From Pseudisothecium myosuroides (Eukaryota > Streptophyta > Bryopsida > Hypnales > Lembophyllaceae): a stretch of DNA of 64,000 nt. Positions within the stretch are counted from its first letter, which is position 1. Each line of letters begins with the position of its first letter. Both the position numbers and the translations under genes were made by a program. Below, piece by piece: positions 36,036 through 48,182 of the stretch. The DNA lies in the NCBI GenBank assembly GCA_951799445.1, contig OX637290.1, positions 32,296,987 through 32,360,986 on the forward strand, written 5' to 3'. The notes under the pieces were generated by a model. The model saw only the letters and a list, made by a program, of their open reading frames with translations. It was not told where the DNA came from and did no database searches.

Positions 36036-36754
36036 TAACCGCACACAAAGATGAACAACTTGATTCTTCAAAGCATCACTTCAAGTGCAACTTCATATAA
36101 CTATTTTTTATAATAGGAAAAATACTTCAAAAACCAAAGTGAACACATTCTAAAAGTTAAGGGTTAAATGGTTAATCAATTATTGTTTGCTTCATGTTGC
36201 TTTTGAGTTTGATCCTAATTTTTTAATGTACATTGCATGTTTTCAGACCAAACATTCATCCTAAAATCCTTCATTATCAAACAAAAAAAAATTCCTAAAG
36301 TTTATAAATACTATAGTGTGCCAAGAATTAAGCTAGATTTTCATTTATAATTACCTATAGGGTGGCTGCTTAAAATTGAGACCAAATAGCTTTTTCCTAC
36401 TAAAACGGTTCCATAAAATCATCATAATTAATAAATAAATAACCCCAAAACAAATATATGGTTAACTCACATGCTTACAAATCAGAAAGGAAAGTGACCT
36501 CCCCGAGGGTGCAACAATGGATTGCTTACCTTTAGACTTCCGTGCTTTTTTTTGTGGCCTTTATAGCTGCCTCGCCATCTTTTTCTTTGCCTTCTTTGCA
36601 ATTGTTTTATGTGCCTCATGCAAAAGCTTCTCTTCCTTCTTTTGATCTTTGTCTTAGCGCTTTAAAATTGTTCTCTCCTTTGCAGGCTCACCCAAACTAG
36701 TATACTCCTCCAACATGACAACGAAAACATTTGCCGCATGAATGCTTGAGGGCA

Positions 36755-37098
36755 ATTTTTGAACATTGAAGATGGTTCTAAAATCATTCTTTTGGTGAAA
36801 TCTCATTACCAACATCTCTTTCCAAATGTCCAATTTAAATTAAATTTTTTGTTTTCTATTTTTTACAAATTAAAATGTCAAAATATCTATTTCCATGAGA
36901 TTTTGCACTTTTCTAGTTCTCCTATTTAGAGAGTTTTTCTATGCTTTTTTTTCCTAGGGTACATTCTTCGTAAAGGTGTATATATTGGACACATTTTTCA
37001 TGTTTTTTAAAAATTGTTTTCTAATTTTAAAGTATTCTAGAAAAAAAATCATAAATATTGCACAAATGCTACAAAAAGATGGGGGTGTTTTCTGCAAC
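36755..37098 (+). repeat. 3' half of the ~730-bp TIR repeat
   Basis: Matches the second half of the copies at 14438 and 31952 (aacattgaagatggttctaa, ttttggtgaaatctcatt, agttctcctatttagagag). It ends near a degraded terminus (gtgttttctgcaac). The left half is absent. Upstream, 36530-36750 holds a Lys-rich minus-strand coding relic. Confidence 0.55.
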
Positions 37099-37731
37099 AA
37101 TTTTAGAGGTCAACCATTGAATTTTGGATTTTTTTGAATGATAGAAGTTTGGATTTTAGAAAATAAACCGCTTAATCTAGGCTTAGTAAATTCTTAGAAA
37201 ATAACAAATTGCAATAAAATTCCAAAAAAATTATAATAGCATATTTTGTGATAGTAAAGCACCCTATACAACTTTCAATGCATTCTGACATTAGCAACTA
37301 TCCAAACGAACAACACCAAACTATTTTCAACAAATTTTAACCAAATTTGAGGCATTAATTGAAGCTTGGGAGCATACGACATCCAAAAGAAGCCAAAGAA
37401 GAGTCTTTTTTACTTCCACAATCCCTCCAGACACTCTAGGTGAGACAAAATCTTTGAAAAGTTCAATTTCTATCATCTAAGATTTCTTAAAGTTGTTTAA
37501 TATTTTGGCAATTTGCAACTTTTATGAGTCCAAATGATCCCGAAGTAGGGATTGAAGGTCATCAACTCTAATTTGGGCCTTCTAAAGCCAATGACACAAT
37601 CTGTTTATTATTTGGAGCTTTTCACTAAAAACTAGATATAAGTCCAGTAGTAAATTTGACTTATTTTAGTAATTAGCGGTTAGATCTAGAAAACTCTTCA
37701 ATTTAAACGAGAAGTGGAGGCTTTAGAAAAA

Positions 37732-38464
37732 AGGTGAATGCAAGAAACTCCTACCGATTTTGTTGCATTTTGGCAGTACATATGATTTTTTTTGGAGTAC
37801 TTTAAAATTAGAAAATAATTTTTTTAAAATAAAAAAAATATGGCTAATATATATACCTTTAAGATCAAGATAACCACCAAAGGAAATGCAGAGAAATTTT
37901 TTCTAAACAGGAGAACTAAAAAAGTGCCAAATCTCTAGAAAATAGATACATTGATGTTTTAATTAGTTAAAAATAGGAAAAATAAATAAATACAGAAAAT
38001 AAAAAGTGTCCATTTGTAACAACTCTATGGAAATGGTCATTCATCCAAAAAAACTCCAAAATAATACTTTATATGTTACAAAATGCAAGCAAAAAGAAAC
38101 ACACTTTGTGGACTTCCATACCACATAAAATTAATTATTTTTAGAATTCCTTTGGAAAATAGCTATAAGTCTACTAGAAGACCATCCCCTCAAAATTTCA
38201 GCTCAAAATTCGATTTTTTGGGTACTAAATAGTACTAAAAACCTCCAAATTGGCAAGTGTGAAATAAAATTGGGGGCTATTTTTGGATAGTGAAATATTT
38301 TTGAAAATTACAAAAAAATTAGGCAAAAAAAATAATAGCCATGAGTACCTTATTTATAAATCTTGAGTCATTTGGAGCCAAAAAACGCAAAAATTTATGG
38401 CCAAAAAATAAATCATCACGCAAGGTGTGACACAAAATAGCACAAGTGTTTCTTGCATTCACCC
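37732..38464 (-). mobile_element. Inverted full-length copy of the ~730-bp TIR repeat
   Basis: The ends ggtgaatgcaagaaac and (inverted) gggtgaatgcaagaaac bound the element. The sequence is the reverse complement of 1496-2223 throughout, including gtcattcatccaaaaaaact, agaccatc, gggggctattttt and catgagtacc. Confidence 0.7.
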
Positions 38465-40162
38465 AAAATTTATAAAAGTCCACCTCTTTTCTCCCCAAAC
38501 CACCCCTTCTCTTTGAATTGTCTAGCCGCTTGGGTCCATTCTAGTGGATTTTGGCCAATTTTGTATTTTTAGAGTCATTGAATTCATTTTGATGTATTTT
38601 TTCAAGCTTATTTTAAAAGACATTGGTCCCTTTAGATGTTGTTTTTAGTTCTTATTCTATTTGTTTTGTTGGCTTTGTACTTGTTTGGTATTAATTGTAG
38701 AGACTATTTCCATCCAATTTTTGTCATGTTGTTATTGAAAATACTCTAGCTTACTTGTATATTGTATACCAAAGGTCACATAATCTTTAAAGCTGGAATT
38801 CCATCATTTGAAAATTCTTCTAAGAGTTGTGGTTTGGAATTGTCGTCGCTAACTTTATTTTTATAATTATCTCGTGATTATATTAACTCAAACTTGTTGC
38901 TCTGTGCTTCCAAAGCCCTCTTGTCATTTTTTCATTTCCAACCTCAGTAGCATGCTATATGGTGAAGCTTTGACCCTAGCCATCATGAATTAGACCTTGT
39001 TAAAATTTTCCATGCTCATTGTTTGTTAGTATTTTTACCCAAAAATCCCATCCGTCAAATCTTTCGCCTGAACCTTTAGATAATGTGACACTTGTTTTTA
39101 GTTTCTTTTTTCTGGATAATTTCCTCGTATTAGAGTAATCACTAAACTTTGACAAGTCAAGGCACTGTTGGTTTCCTATATAGCCTTCATTACTATTTGC
39201 TCCATTCTCTTGTACTTGTATGTTGATTATTAATCGAAAAAAGAATATTGTTGAATATAACCCAAACATACTAAGCAAGCAATCCAAAAACTCTGAGTAG
39301 GTGGTTTAAATTGCCCAACATCTCAAGCAAGCAACTCACACTAAGCAGGTAGCCAAGACCCAATGGCAACCTAGACCAACCCATCAAATCGACTTGACAA
39401 CACTAGGGTACATAGTTTGGATATTGATATATGCACATCTCGAACTAGGATGCATAGTTTGGGTACTAGGGCACAATTTGTGTGTATATTTTTACATAAT
39501 AAGAATTCTAAAATCACAGCTCCAAAAACACAATCAAAAGACTAGAAGAGCGAAGTTAAGAAGTGAAGGAAGGTGTAAAGATATAATATTGAAGTGTAAA
39601 GAAGGGATTAGAGTTTAGATTCGGCAAATTATGGTTCATAATGACATTAGGATACAAAATAGATATTATGCAAGAATTGACTCTTTAGACAAGAAAAAAT
39701 AAACTAAAAGAAGGAATTGCTGACTGGAAAGAAATGTTAGAGTATTCTTGGAAGAAGTAGTTGACGTTCAATACATTGGTTCATTTAGTCAATTTGTAAA
39801 CAATAGGTGTAGTTAGTCAATGCTTTGAAATTACCAAGAAAAGAAAAGGAAGAAAATTAAAAAGAAGAAAAGAAGAACAAACCAAAAGAATATGGATAGG
39901 TGACAAAGTAGAATAGAACTTGAATCTAGAGGACATATTCTCTTGTAAAAATTCTTTAATTAAGTGGTGAACAAAAAAAAACATTTAAGCCAAAACCAAC
40001 AAGATAGAGCATGAAAGACCTCTGCAAGCCATTTGGATTCAAATTATGGACAATAGAACCGTGTTGGAGGTTAACTCTGAGGTATGTGTCTAAAGAAGCC
40101 ATTTCCCATAGTTTTGTTTTGTTTTAAAATCCAAATGCAAGGCAAGAGTTGAGTATGCAAGT
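38465..40162. other. AT-rich region without identified gene
   Basis: A 95-residue minus frame (39000-39287) and a 74-residue plus frame (39394-39618) are not convincing: no flanking exon signals or recognisable motif. No other structure found. Confidence 0.35.
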
Positions 40163-40437
40163 CATTACAAAAAAATTCAGCCCACAAAGGGGCCGCAAGT
40201 TTTGGACCCGTGCGGTGCAATTATGGAAAAAATAAAAACAAAAAATTATTTTTTATTTTTAAAATTTGGGCGTTGATGTTGCACTATTGGTGTCACATCA
40301 ATGCCACGTCAGAATTTTTAATTTTTTAATTTTTTTTTCCAAAAAAATATTTTTTTATTCTTTTTGTAATTGCACCTCAGGGGTGCCAAAAATAAAAAAA
40401 CTCGTGGCCCCTTTGAGGGTTGAAATTTTTTGTAATG
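40163..40437. mobile_element. TIR element of the 'cattac...cagccc' family, 275 bp
   Basis: It starts cattacaaaaaaattcagccc and ends gaaattttttgtaatg, its inverted partner. Like 3742-4068 it has caaaggggcc after the terminus, gtgcggtgcaatta, an inner cacatcaatgccacgtcag and ttgcacctcaggggtgcc. The two are clear relatives. No target duplication is visible. Confidence 0.65.
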
Positions 40438-42064
40438 CATAAATTTAGGAACATTCTAAAATATAATTTAAGATTTAGGTTAGTTTAGATACTATAGATT
40501 TCCAAAACTATATATATCACATTTACAAAATAGACAAAAATTGAGAAAGATATAATAGGATGAAGTTTGAAGCTAGTTTGGATGAAAAAGAGTGAAATTC
40601 ATTCAAGTCAACGCAAAGAAGAATTTTAGACTTTAAATAAAATTTAGGGGTCAAAACCAAAAAGAAAAACTACTTTGGAATTGTAGATCAATAGGAAATG
40701 TTGGATGAAGGTTTAGGACACTAATTATTGGGCAAACTTCATCCATTCATAACTTTTGATAGGAAAGTCCAAACTTAATGTGCCTTAATATTTTAGAAAT
40801 TTTATTTTAAGCTTTAAAACCAAAGTAAAACCTAGAAATATTAAAAACCTAACAAATAGAAAGTTAATAGTAAAAGCTTAGAATAGTAGTTTAAAAGTAG
40901 ATGGTCAATGAGAATCTTTTGATGACAACAAAGAAACAAATTGAATTTAGAATCACTTAGGAAATAATTAGTGTATTCTATAACTAATTTACACTTTGAA
41001 AATAGAGTGAATTAAAAGAAGAGAGAGTTGGATGAAGTTTGAACTTAAACAAATTTAGATTTGGATGAAAGGAATTAATCATCCATCCTATTCAAGTGAA
41101 ATTATAATTGTAGATACTAGAATTCAATTTAAACTAATCAAAAAAATAAAATAAAAATTTGATTTAAAAAGTCAGTAAAAATAGATGGATGAAGTTTGAG
41201 AAGACGATTTAGAGGTAAAACTTCATTCAACCATAACTTTTGCTACAAGTGTTTGATTTTAAAGTTTTATACCATTTTGGAATAATTAGAATGTATTCTA
41301 TATCTTGTAATGGTTGAAATTTGATTTTTGGCAATTTTATTTCTTAAATCTAGAGTTTTGGCTTAAGATTGGCCAAAACCATCATTATTGCTAGTTTTTG
41401 CACTTAAAGCTGAATTCCTTTGAGATTTGAGACACTTAGGCCAATTAGTGAAAAATATTTTTTCACTACTTGGAAGGCACAATGAACAACATTAAGACTT
41501 TAGGAATTTCAACTTTGAAAATACAAAGAACCCATTTGTGACCATTCTATCTCAATAGTAGAGATGAAATGCTCACACTGGATTATTTACCTTATACCAT
41601 ATTCTAGGAACAAACTTGTTAGGCCCTATATAAAATAATTTATTTTAGGGGGTATTTTCATTTAATACGTGAAATTTTGTTTTCATCAAATTTTGTTTTT
41701 TGTGAGATCTAATATTTCAATGTGACTTTTGATCCTAAACTTTGTTTTTTACATGCCATTGACGGCTTTTCATTGTTAAAAATTTTGGACATTGATATAG
41801 CATAAGATGATTAAATTCTCCTTTTTTGCAATTTGCGATGATTTTGGGTTGAAACGTGTTGTCATTTATACTTGGGAATGTTCTTTGCAAAAATCTTGAA
41901 TTTTTTGAATTTAGATTATTTTCATTAATATTTTTTACACTAATCAATTATACCACTTTATAATTTTTGAACGTTTTAGTAAATACCATCTCAAATTTTT
42001 TTTGAATTATTTTTTTACTAATTCAATCAAAAAGTAGGACACTAAAAATACCCCCTAAATCCAA
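40438..42064. other. AT-rich region, no gene
   Basis: Repeated loose phrases such as 'ggatgaagtttg' and 'tttagg' occur, but no tandem array or delimited element. Frames are short. Confidence 0.35.
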
Positions 42065-42066
42065 TA

Positions 42067-42157
42067 ACTCAGTTTTTCAACAAGGTTTGACTGCAAAGTG
42101 AGCTTTCTACTAGGTAATTTTTCACTTTGAGGTCAAATCCTTGTTGAAAAACTGAGT
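42067..42157. mobile_element. Short hairpin MITE, 91 bp, TA flanks
   Basis: The arms actcagtttttcaacaagg and ccttgttgaaaaactgagt are inverted, followed by further weak pairing. TA precedes (42065-42066) and follows (42158-42159). Short size and TA duplication suggest a mariner-type MITE. Confidence 0.6.
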
Positions 42158-42243
42158 TACCTTGTGTTCTTTGTCCATCTTGGCTCCTTGAGCCGGAACC
42201 TCTGCATTTGGAATCCTTTGCATACGAGGCTTTGGATCTTGTA

Positions 42244-43240
42244 GAGCCGCTCCCACAAATGAAAATCATTGACAGAAGCCACTCTACTTGGCTCCACTCA
42301 AAACTCCAAAAATTTAAAAGCCGCTCCTAGCCGTAGTAGAAGCCAACAATGTTTACATATAGGGCAATGCCCAAGGAGGAGGGGCTTGTCCGACGTAAAC
42401 CACTTGCATGAAAGGATGAACATTTGGGATGAAAATTGGATAGTGGATGAAAAAATCGTAATGCTCGATTATGTAGGCAAAAACATGTAATTGGCCATTA
42501 CGACCTATTTGCAAACCAAAACCCACTTGCAAAAGGATTGGGCAATTTCCTGGGAGTGATTTATGACACCGTTAATGCACAATTTTTCCCTTCCGGAAAA
42601 TTCTAGTGTCACGCACATGAGGCTGTAGGCAGGAGCTGGCTGCTGGGGATGAAATACTTGCCCAACGAGGAGGCAAGCAGCTACTAAAGGGGAAAACGGC
42701 CCGTCAACAATGTCGTGAACAGCATCAGCTTCTAGCGAGGCTCCTTAGTCTCACGCACATGCAGCTTCGAAGCCGTGTGGAGCCGCTGCCCTAGATGAAA
42801 CTTGTCGACAAGAGCCGCTCCGGGCGGCTTCGCTCAAACCCTTTGGATTAGCCCCTTGAGAAGCCGGTACTGTTCACGGGCAGTTTCCCATGCAGTAGGT
42901 GCCGTGCTTGCCACCAGGCTGCGACTTCGCTGGGCAATTGTCTCATCCTCATGAGCCGGGCAGCCTCATGTGCGTGACCCTCTTCAGTTGTTTTAAAGCT
43001 TTGAGCGAAGCTGCCCTAGAGCGGCTCCTGTCGATGAGTTTCATCCGCGGCAGCGGCTCCCGACGGCTCCAGTTCCGTCAGTCGAAGTCGCATGGGCGTG
43101 AGCCTCCAGGAGCCGCAGCCTGCTGTGCGTTGGGGCTTGCCGTGGGTTTCAGTTCTGCAGAGGTGCCGCGGTGCCGAGCTTCATCGGACGGAGCTTCATC
43201 GCTGCGAGCGGCTCCGCGCGGCCATGTGCGTGGGACTAAG
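42244..43240. repeat. GC-rich palindromic repeat mosaic upstream of the J-protein gene
   Basis: Three copies of a ~60-bp unit (gagccgct..., then gatgaaac..., cgaca.., agccgctc, ctcaaa) lie at 42244-42303, 42780-42838 and, inverted, 43001-43060. A perfect 17-bp inverted pair (tcacgcacatgaggctg) sits at 42609-42625 and 42961-42977. Another inverted pair (cttagtcycacgcacatg) is at 42744-42761 and 43223-43240. This looks like nested insertions of one TIR family. It ends ~260 bp before the J-protein start codon, so it may supply promoter sequence. Confidence 0.6.
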
Positions 43241-43500
43241 TTACTTCGGTCCCTCTTTCTCTCTTCTGTTGTCGCCCCTTCGCCCTCGTCGCCCCTCTTC
43301 GAAGTTAAGTTATAAGTTATTATGTGAAGGACTCGAAGCTCTCACTTAGGTCATCCTTTTCGTCCCGACATGCTTCTTTCCGTTGGCCCCTCGTTTTGAG
43401 GTTCCGCCTCTTCCCTCTCTCTCCCCGCCATCTTGTCCTGCCCTGCCTGCCTGCCTGCCTGGTTTTGGGCCCTTCTCACCGTGGTCTTCTCACAGCGGCC

Positions 43501-44241
43501 ATGGTGGATGTGGCGGCCTCCGAGGACGCTCTTCTCAAGGAGTTCTTTGCGGAAGTCAGTGATGTGGTGCGCGACAATGAGGTGCTGCGCGTCCTGGGCT
43601 GCTTCAAGCTCAACCCCTTCGAGCATCTGAATCTGCCGTTCGATTCGGACTTGGACGACGTTCGCAGGCAGTACCGCAAATTGTCGTTGCTCATCCATCC
43701 GGACAAGTGCAAACATCCGCGGGCCAATGAAGCCTTCGCCGCCCTCGCCAAGGCGCAGCAATTGCTGTTGGACCCGTCGGAGCGGGATTACATCGTTTCG
43801 CAAATTAACGCGGCTAGGGACGAGTTGCGCTCGGAGCGGAGGAAGAAGTTGAAACGAGATAATGCCTCCAAGATTAAGTCCATGGTCGACGAGGGGAAAT
43901 TCGAGAACCAATTCGAGCAGTCGGACGAGTTCCGACAGGCGTGGAAGATGCGCGTGAGGGAGATGTTGACGGAACAGGAGTGGAGACGCAGGAAGCTGAC
44001 CATGCGCATCTCAGAAGAAGAAGGGAGGGTGAAGAAAGAGGAAGAGGAGACTCGGGAGATGTGGAAACACAAGCGGGAGCATGAAGAGAAGTGGGAAGAA
44101 ACTAGAGAGAATAGGGTTTCGAGTTGGCGGGATTTCCAGAAAGGCGGCAAAAAAGCCAAGAGGGGGGAACTCCGTCCACCCAAGCTCAAAACAGAGGATC
44201 CCAACAAGTCTTACGTGCAACGGCCCGTGAAGAAAGGATGA
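43501..44241 (+). CDS. DNAJC8-like J-domain protein (spliceosome-associated), 246 aa, intronless
   Basis: The start ATG at 43501 lies in a strong context (gcggccATGG). An upstream in-frame ATG at 43324 would add 59 residues unlike the family, so I prefer 43501. The J-domain spans about residues 40-95: NPFEHLNLPFDSDLDDVRRQY, then KLSLLIHPDKCKHPRANEAF with the HPD motif at 66-68. After it comes a long Lys/Glu/Arg-rich helical, coiled-coil-like region ending in a basic tail. The order and the HPDKCKHP signature match DNAJC8 (SPF31), an Hsp70 co-chaperone found with spliceosomal components. Just after the stop, a good donor (cctggtaagtg, 44261) suggests a 3' UTR intron. Confidence 0.88.
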   Translation: MVDVAASEDALLKEFFAEVSDVVRDNEVLRVLGCFKLNPFEHLNLPFDSDLDDVRRQYRKLSLLIHPDKCKHPRANEAFAALAKAQQLLLDPSERDYIVSQINAARDELRSERRKKLKRDNASKIKSMVDEGKFENQFEQSDEFRQAWKMRVREMLTEQEWRRRKLTMRISEEEGRVKKEEEETREMWKHKREHEEKWEETRENRVSSWRDFQKGGKKAKRGELRPPKLKTEDPNKSYVQRPVKKG

Positions 44242-44687
44242 ATCCTGTGTTACCTGGTAAGTGCTCTTCTCGCATGCACTCTTTCTTTCCAACTGAAAGC
44301 ACAGCAATGAACATGGAATTCTCGAACAGAATAAGAAAATCTCGACGTCTTGGTGGTCCGTTGCATTGAAAGTAGACCTGCTTTGGCGCTTTTGACAAGC
44401 GTTTTCCCGGGCATTTCCCAAATTCGATGACTACGTTTCCATATCTGGTGGTTGATGAGTTGATTGACCATCTGATAGTACAGTATCATTTGAGTGTTCG
44501 ATTAGGTTTAGGGAAACTTCAATTCGTAACGCACAGTGCGTTATGGTTCTTTCCTGTCCTTGGGACTGTTTTAGTGGTATTTGCTGTGTCCTCATGGTAT
44601 GTGGAGCTGTTTTTTTTTGTATAGCCTCTTTTTTATTGCTGATAGAAGGTAAGGTTAGGAGAGTAGACACCGAAGAAAGGTTGGAAA

Positions 44688-45600
44688 ATGGAGCTGTCAA
44701 ATCTTTGTTGGAGATTATTGCGATACTCTGATAGTGGCACCTGTGTGCAGTTTATTGAAAGAGAGGCGAGGAATTCGCTAATTCCCATGTTCAGCAATTT
44801 GCAACAGGTGACTCATGACTGTTCTGCCTCATGTCGATATTAATATTAGTTTGAAGAGCATACACGTTCTGCAGAATTTGAAGTGAAATAATCGTGTTTG
44901 AAAGGTTCTCCGGTCCCGCCAGTTGTTTACAATTTTGTATCTGGATGATTCACAGCTGGAATTTTCTGGAGGTGCATATTGCAGAGCTTTTGATGGTACA
45001 CACATCCCCCATGGAGAGCTACCTCTAGAAGCACAAGCCCTCTTTACTAAACAGATAGCATTTTTTTCGTTGAAAGAATACGTGAATATTACTGTCGACC
45101 AGGTCGCAATCCTTAGAGTAGGCGACTTGCTTGTACTCCACAGGCTAAGAGTGTGGATTTTGCATGTTGTACGTCTTGGTTCGCCCCAAATTGTTGCAAT
45201 TCAACAAGAAAGTTGCCTCGTTATCTTTGTTTCTTAACTTTGGTCACACTGGCTCTTGAAATTGGTTTGATGATTTGGACTTTATTATCAGGTCCAAGAG
45301 GTGCAGACTACTGTATATGAGCACTTGCAAAGAGTTCCATGTATATTACAAGAGATGGTGCGTTGGGAGTTTACTGGACTGTCAAGGGCATCCGTAGAGA
45401 CTGTTGCTGTTACTGCATACTTTCAGCGGAAGAAATGGTTTGAAGATTCTTGGGACGTGACCAGGTTTCTCTTTGCAGCCCCACTTGTAAAGACTTGGCA
45501 CGGTCTAGTATAAACAAATTTCAGGTCGATTTACAAGACTAGCGAGTCTGATGTATTGAAGGATGGGTTTACCAAGCGAGCCTTGACCCTCCAGGATATG
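44688..45600 (+). CDS. Unrecognised spliced gene, first four exons (172 codons)
   Basis: The ATG at 44688 opens MELSNLCWRLLRYSDSG. Exons: 44688-44807, 44956-45102, 45292-45464, 45525-45600. The three introns (148, 189, 60 bp) are GT-AG, and phases match throughout (0, 0, 2/1). The protein is polar and probably helical (HGELPLEAQALFTKQIAFF, QVQEVQTTVYEHLQRVPCI, FQRKKWFEDSWDV, LKDGFTKRALTLQDM). I do not recognise the family. The last exon ends at a donor (gatatg/gtagga), so more exons must follow. Candidates are near 45997-46070 or beyond the transposon block, at 55983 onward. It lies ~450 bp downstream of the J-protein stop on the same strand. Confidence 0.6.
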
Positions 45601-46821
45601 GTAGGAAGGTTAGATGAAAACTGGGGTGTTCCAAGTCACCATCACATTCTGGTGTTCTCGTACATTACCCCCACTCCCGGTACATGTATTTCCAGTGTCA
45701 GTTTTACTTCGAGCTTATTTGATAATTTGAGGAATTGGGATATACTTTGCCTGGCACTGCACAGTACTGTAGTGTTTCAAATGTCAAATGTGGACTTTAA
45801 ATTAAGCGGGGGCCCAGAAGGGAAATGATACTGGTCCCTGTGTCCTGGTACGAGGTGTGTGATTGCATGATTCACATCTAAGATGGACGATTCTGTGCAG
45901 ATTTCCTTAGACGTGTAGGCTGAGCGTGAATTACTTATCCTGGGAATGCCTTGATGGTAGATTGCCAGTACTGGATAGTATGGGGAAGTCACAGTCGACT
46001 TCCATCCCCAACTTCGAACTCAAACTCGATGAAAATGCAACTTGTCAAGTTGACAGGAGAACACTCCAGGAAGTTCAGCAAACTTGCTGAAGAATTGTTT
46101 CAACAGAATTGCTGAGAAGACCAACTTATTACAGTTGGAGTGAACTCGTTGAAGAATTTCCAACATATTGTGACCCCTCCCTAGTGATGATTTAAGACAA
46201 TCTTGGAAGGGGCAAATACATTAAGTGAAGTCACTGAATCCGCAGTGACTTAACCTTAGGTCCAGATGTTTAGATTTTGAACAGCAAATGAACGCAATCA
46301 AATCCCAAATACACGAAATGCACTTTGTCATCCCTCAAAGTTTTTATTAAGATTCTTGTGTTAGTTCTTTTAATATTTGTATGGTATAGATTTTGAAGAC
46401 TCTGCTTTGCAATTTATATTCTATAATTCAGTGGGCACTAGTAAGTCTAGATTCAAAAAATGACTTTCTTAGTTCAAAGCTAATGACCCTTTAATAATGG
46501 CTTGAATAAAAAAAGCAAAATATCAATCTTCAAAGATCACTATGATTAGAACTTAGCATTTTGAACTTAAAGGGAAAAAAACTCTTGTGAAAATCACAAA
46601 TACTCAATCTTCAATTGATTTTAGAAGGAATTTTCAATTTTTAGCTTCAAATTTGATTGAAAATATTGGTTTGTGTACTAGTTGATCTAATCGTATAGAT
46701 ATGATCTGTGGATCATATTTTACATCTATTGGTTGAAAGTCATCATTAAACTATTATTCTAAATTGTATTTTAAAATACATCTTCACAATTTTTGAAATC
46801 TATACTCTCCTTTCAATTGGT
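45601..46821. other. Downstream or intronic sequence of the unrecognised gene
   Basis: The first ~600 bp keeps a mixed, gene-like composition. A coding-like stretch after an acceptor at 45990-45996 (gtcacag) reads STSIPNFELKLDENATCQ before a stop, but I found no good donor, so it is unassigned. Beyond ~46200 the sequence turns AT-rich. Confidence 0.3.
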
Positions 46822-47687
46822 CCTTAACCCCTAAAGGACTTGATCCATTGTGAAATGGTCAAACATCATGTTTGAGCTAAATTTTGCTTTTTAAATTGTG
46901 TTCAAACAACAATTTTTTATTTTCAATACTTGAAACTCTGAATGGTATATCATTGAGAAAAATTTCAATTTGTTTTATGAAAAATTGTAATTGTTAGCAA
47001 TTTTCTTGCAAAAATTGAACATAAATAAGTTAAAATAGCAAAAAAAATCCAAATTACTTGAAATTTTTTCAAGAGGTATAGGTAGCATAGGAGATTAGCG
47101 TGAAAATTTTTCAATTGGGTATTTTATTTTTTACACCCAAAACAACCACAACAAAGACTTTGAAGTCAAATTTGACTATCAAACCAAGTTTATCCTTTTA
47201 TTTAATTGATGTATAAAATTTTAATATTTTTTATTGGTAGACACATTCATTTTTTATAGATGATGTTTTTTTCAGTAAATTTGATGGAAAAATCAAATTA
47301 TTGTGATGTTTAAAATTAAAGGTGGAAATAAAATTATATCAATTAGAATATATATTAAAATAATCTGTAATTTTTACCATAAATGAAGAGTAGAATGAGA
47401 AACATAATTTTGTAATCTGAAGTTAAAATACATTTTAAGAATAGAAAATATGAATGAAAAACACACCATTCTATGTTATTTGCATTCTAACACTTGGAGT
47501 TTTGAATTGCAATAACTCTTTCAATTTTTGACATTTTTCAAAATTTTCAAATAGAATAGAAACAAAACTTGCCAAGCTTTATTTTCTTAGTTTAAAAAAC
47601 ATACCAAAAATGGATATTTTGAAAGTTACAATTAGAGTTGACCAAGGCGCATCCACTTTTTGGATGCATGGACCTTAAAGGGTTAAG
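46822..47687. mobile_element. TIR element of the TTTAACCC family, ~866 bp
   Basis: The left end ccttaacccctaaaggac is matched inversely by accttaaagggttaagg on the right. The AT-rich interior is of the same kind as in 2307-2910 and 28152-28897. No coding capacity. Confidence 0.5.
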
Positions 47688-48182
47688 GGATTAAGTGAGT
47701 TGGAGGTAGTCTATTTCATATGCAAGTTCTCCAACGAGTTCAAGGAGTAGGGACTTCCCTACTGAATGTAGGCAAGAAAAAACAATGAGAATGAACTGCA
47801 ATAATGGGAGCAGTGTAGAGTAAGGTAGTAAATCCATTGTCATTCGTTTGGTTGTTGTATATAATTTGACTTATTGAATTTACAATTTTTTCAGCAAATG
47901 AATTGCAAATTAGGTAATATTTGAATATTCCACATGTATGTATTTGAATAAACTTGTATTTGAATTTTTTTTAAATCACATCGTAAGTGGTCAAATAAAG
48001 ACATATAGCTTTCTATTGTTGTATCTAGGGAGACTATCCTTGTTTATTTGGATGCTAATATGACTACGGTAATTTTCTATATGGTTGCAATGATAGTCAA
48101 AAATGGCCTCTCAAAATTGTATAATAAATGCATGAATCCTTTGCCATATGCAAAAACTATATGGTGGTATTGATTGAATTTA

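Noticed and set aside
42899..43315. 138-codon plus-strand frame in the GC-rich mosaic
   Set aside because: Built from repeated inverted units; no domain and not continuous with the J-protein.
43324..43500. Upstream in-frame extension of the J-protein
   Set aside because: Its 59 residues are unlike the family, and the ATG at 43501 has a much better context.
43351..43911. 186-codon minus-strand frame opposite the J-protein gene
   Set aside because: Antisense of a GC-rich coding exon; the plus strand carries HPD and the J-domain.
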